Source: an uncultured Lachnospiraceae bacterium (GTDB taxonomy: Bacteria > Bacillota > Clostridia > Lachnospirales > Lachnospiraceae). Taken from it: a DNA stretch of 52,310 nt. Where the stretch lies: positions 1 to 52,310 of the forward strand of contig CAJTPM010000025.1 of assembly GCA_910578085.1 (NCBI GenBank). Reading direction: 5' to 3'. Numbering within the stretch: the first letter of the stretch is position 1; every line of letters starts with the position of its first letter. The translations under genes and the position numbers were made by a program. Positions 51,453 to 52,310 of the stretch are shown in pieces. The notes under the pieces were generated by a model. That model was not told the origin of the DNA. It saw only the letters and a list, made by a program, of their open reading frames with translations, and ran no database searches.

Positions 51453-51917
51453 ATGATAGTTGATCATATAAAAAATTTGGAAAGATATCCGCAGCTTGAA
51501 AAATATGCGGCGCCAATATTGGAGTTTATTGAAAAATGCCGCAGGGAACCTCTGCCGGAGGGACGTTTTGATCTGCTTCCGGACCAGGAACTCTTTGCTG
51601 CGGCACAGTGTTATGAGACAAAGCCGAAAGAACAGGGGCGTATGGAGTCTCACAAAAAATATGCGGATCTGCAGTATATTTTAAGCGGAAGAGAGAGGAT
51701 CTACTATGATCTGACAGAGGAGCTTACCGTAGAGGAAGATGGAACCCCTGAAAAGGATGTTATTTTTTATGAACAACGGCCTGATAAAGGAGGAATACTT
51801 CTGACGGCAGGCATGTTTGGCTACTATGAACCGCAGGATGCGCATGCGCCCGGTATATGGGGCGGAGACGGTCCGGAAAAAACGGAGAAAATAGTATTTA
51901 AAATACGGGTGAACTAA
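51453..51917 (+). CDS. YhcH/YjgK/YiaL family protein
   Basis: A 154-aa cupin-like protein of the YhcH/YjgK/YiaL (DUF386) family, with MESHKKYADLQYILSGRERI and DAHAPGIWGG, whose His and Glu residues would form the metal site. E. coli members are linked to sialic acid or other sugar metabolism, and some are anomerase-like. The gene has a GGAAAAAG site and stands alone. No sugar pathway is adjacent, so its substrate is open. Confidence 0.88.
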   Translation: MIVDHIKNLERYPQLEKYAAPILEFIEKCRREPLPEGRFDLLPDQELFAAAQCYETKPKEQGRMESHKKYADLQYILSGRERIYYDLTEELTVEEDGTPEKDVIFYEQRPDKGGILLTAGMFGYYEPQDAHAPGIWGGDGPEKTEKIVFKIRVN

Positions 51918-51925
51918 CAGGCGTA

Positions 51926-52310
51926 TTAAACGATTGTGATATGCGCCAGATCAAATAAAATATTCTTTTTTAAATCATCGGGAATGCCGGCCTGCATGTT
52001 CATGATCTGGACAATGTGGTCAGCATGTTTTCAATTATCTCAAACTGAACGTTTGTATAACGTTCCCCCTTTTTTTGTCCTGCTCAGATATGGGAGCATT
52101 TCTATGGCAGTATCGATTTTTGCATCCTTCAGCCGGCGGGACAAAATATCATATGCGGTATCCCTGACCGGTTTTCCCCAGTCATTTAAGCGCAGCACGA
52201 TGCAGGGAAGAGACTTTTCCTCATCTGCCATTGCTCTCATGCAGTTTTCCCTGAAATATCCGTTGGGGTGGAAAGTCCCCAGCCTTACAATATCAAAATT
52301 ATGTATTTTC
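51926..52310 (-). pseudogene. Unknown HEAT-like protein gene, C-terminal part, two frameshifts; runs off the window
   Basis: The reading frame enters from the window edge without a start: KIHNFDIVRLGTFHPNGYFR, then ENCMRAMADEEKSLPCIVLR, DWGKPVRDTAYDILSRRLKD, to a stop at 52040. The helical repeats look HEAT-like. Past the AAAAAAAGGGGG tract (near 52070) another frame continues ERYTNVQFEIIENM, and after one more single-base shift near 52020 a third reads ADHIVQIMNMQAGIPDDLKK, NILFDLAHITIV, ending at 51926. Restoring one base at each point would give one coherent C-terminus. The family is not recognised. Either decay or base-calling error at homopolymers may explain it. Confidence 0.65.

Overview
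The window looks like chromosomal DNA of an anaerobic gut Firmicute of the class Clostridia, most likely family Lachnospiraceae. This is inferred from roughly 50% G+C, AGGAGG-type ribosome binding sites before nearly every gene, TTGACA/TATAAT promoters, an LplABC-type sugar ABC transporter, a four-subunit ferredoxin-dependent oxoacid oxidoreductase, intramembrane-sensing TCS/ABC modules, and protein sequences that read like Lachnospiraceae homologues. No rRNA, tRNA, CRISPR array or intact insertion sequence was seen. Species cannot be fixed from the sequence alone.

Layout. 1-2.6 kb: 5'-truncated chemoreceptor, FMN-binding lipoprotein, and a shrunken flavodoxin/ferredoxin gene. 2.7-4.2 kb: secreted transglutaminase-like protein. 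4.3-6.4 kb: MerR regulator divergent from a broken MATE pump; the MerR-type promoter with its 21-bp palindrome is intact. 6.5-8.5 kb: a small cassette with a WHH-motif nuclease-like protein, a 79-aa protein and two DUF2589-like proteins. 8.5-8.95 kb: gene-free region with duplicated hairpins. 8.95-10.2 kb: MFS exporter. 10.4-18.45 kb: beta-fructoside utilisation locus (YesL-like protein and LacI regulator on the minus strand; LplB, LplC, LplA and GH32 on the plus strand). 18.45-26.6 kb: CapA-like protein, two-domain PPK2, alpha/beta hydrolase, domain-permuted GH3 and a MATE pump. 26.7-28.1 kb: frameshifted yaaA and intact bcp. 28.3-30.8 kb, minus strand: ECF sigma/anti-sigma pair, GNAT and a small membrane protein. 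30.8-39 kb: fused remnant of a RelB-YafQ module, a DUF262-DUF1524-DUF4268 restriction-like protein that overlaps the start of a response regulator/kinase pair, then a BceAB-like ABC transporter. 39-43.9 kb: nuclease remnant, LytTR-DUF3021 pair, second ECF sigma with a SpoIIQ-like membrane protein, a hypothetical gene and cutC. 43.9-46.1 kb: gene graveyard (tag, AAA ATPase, DUF2200 fragments) with intact DUF1905 and DUF1801 genes. 46.2-47.5 kb: PotD-like lipoprotein with a leader hairpin. 47.7-51.3 kb: T-box riboswitch (specifier reads AUC, Ile) controlling a gamma-delta-alpha-beta 2-oxoacid:ferredoxin oxidoreductase operon. 51.4-52.3 kb: YhcH-family gene and a broken gene running off the end.

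Two themes stand out. First, the isoleucine T-box ahead of the oxidoreductase suggests the enzyme serves isoleucine supply, plausibly by reductive carboxylation of a branched-chain acyl-CoA, and not only catabolism. Second, several accessory genes have lost their middle while keeping recognisable start and end segments, or carry single-base indels, although neighbouring genes of 1.4-2.8 kb are open throughout. This looks like real decay of accessory functions, but base-calling or assembly error at homopolymers cannot be excluded for the single-base cases.
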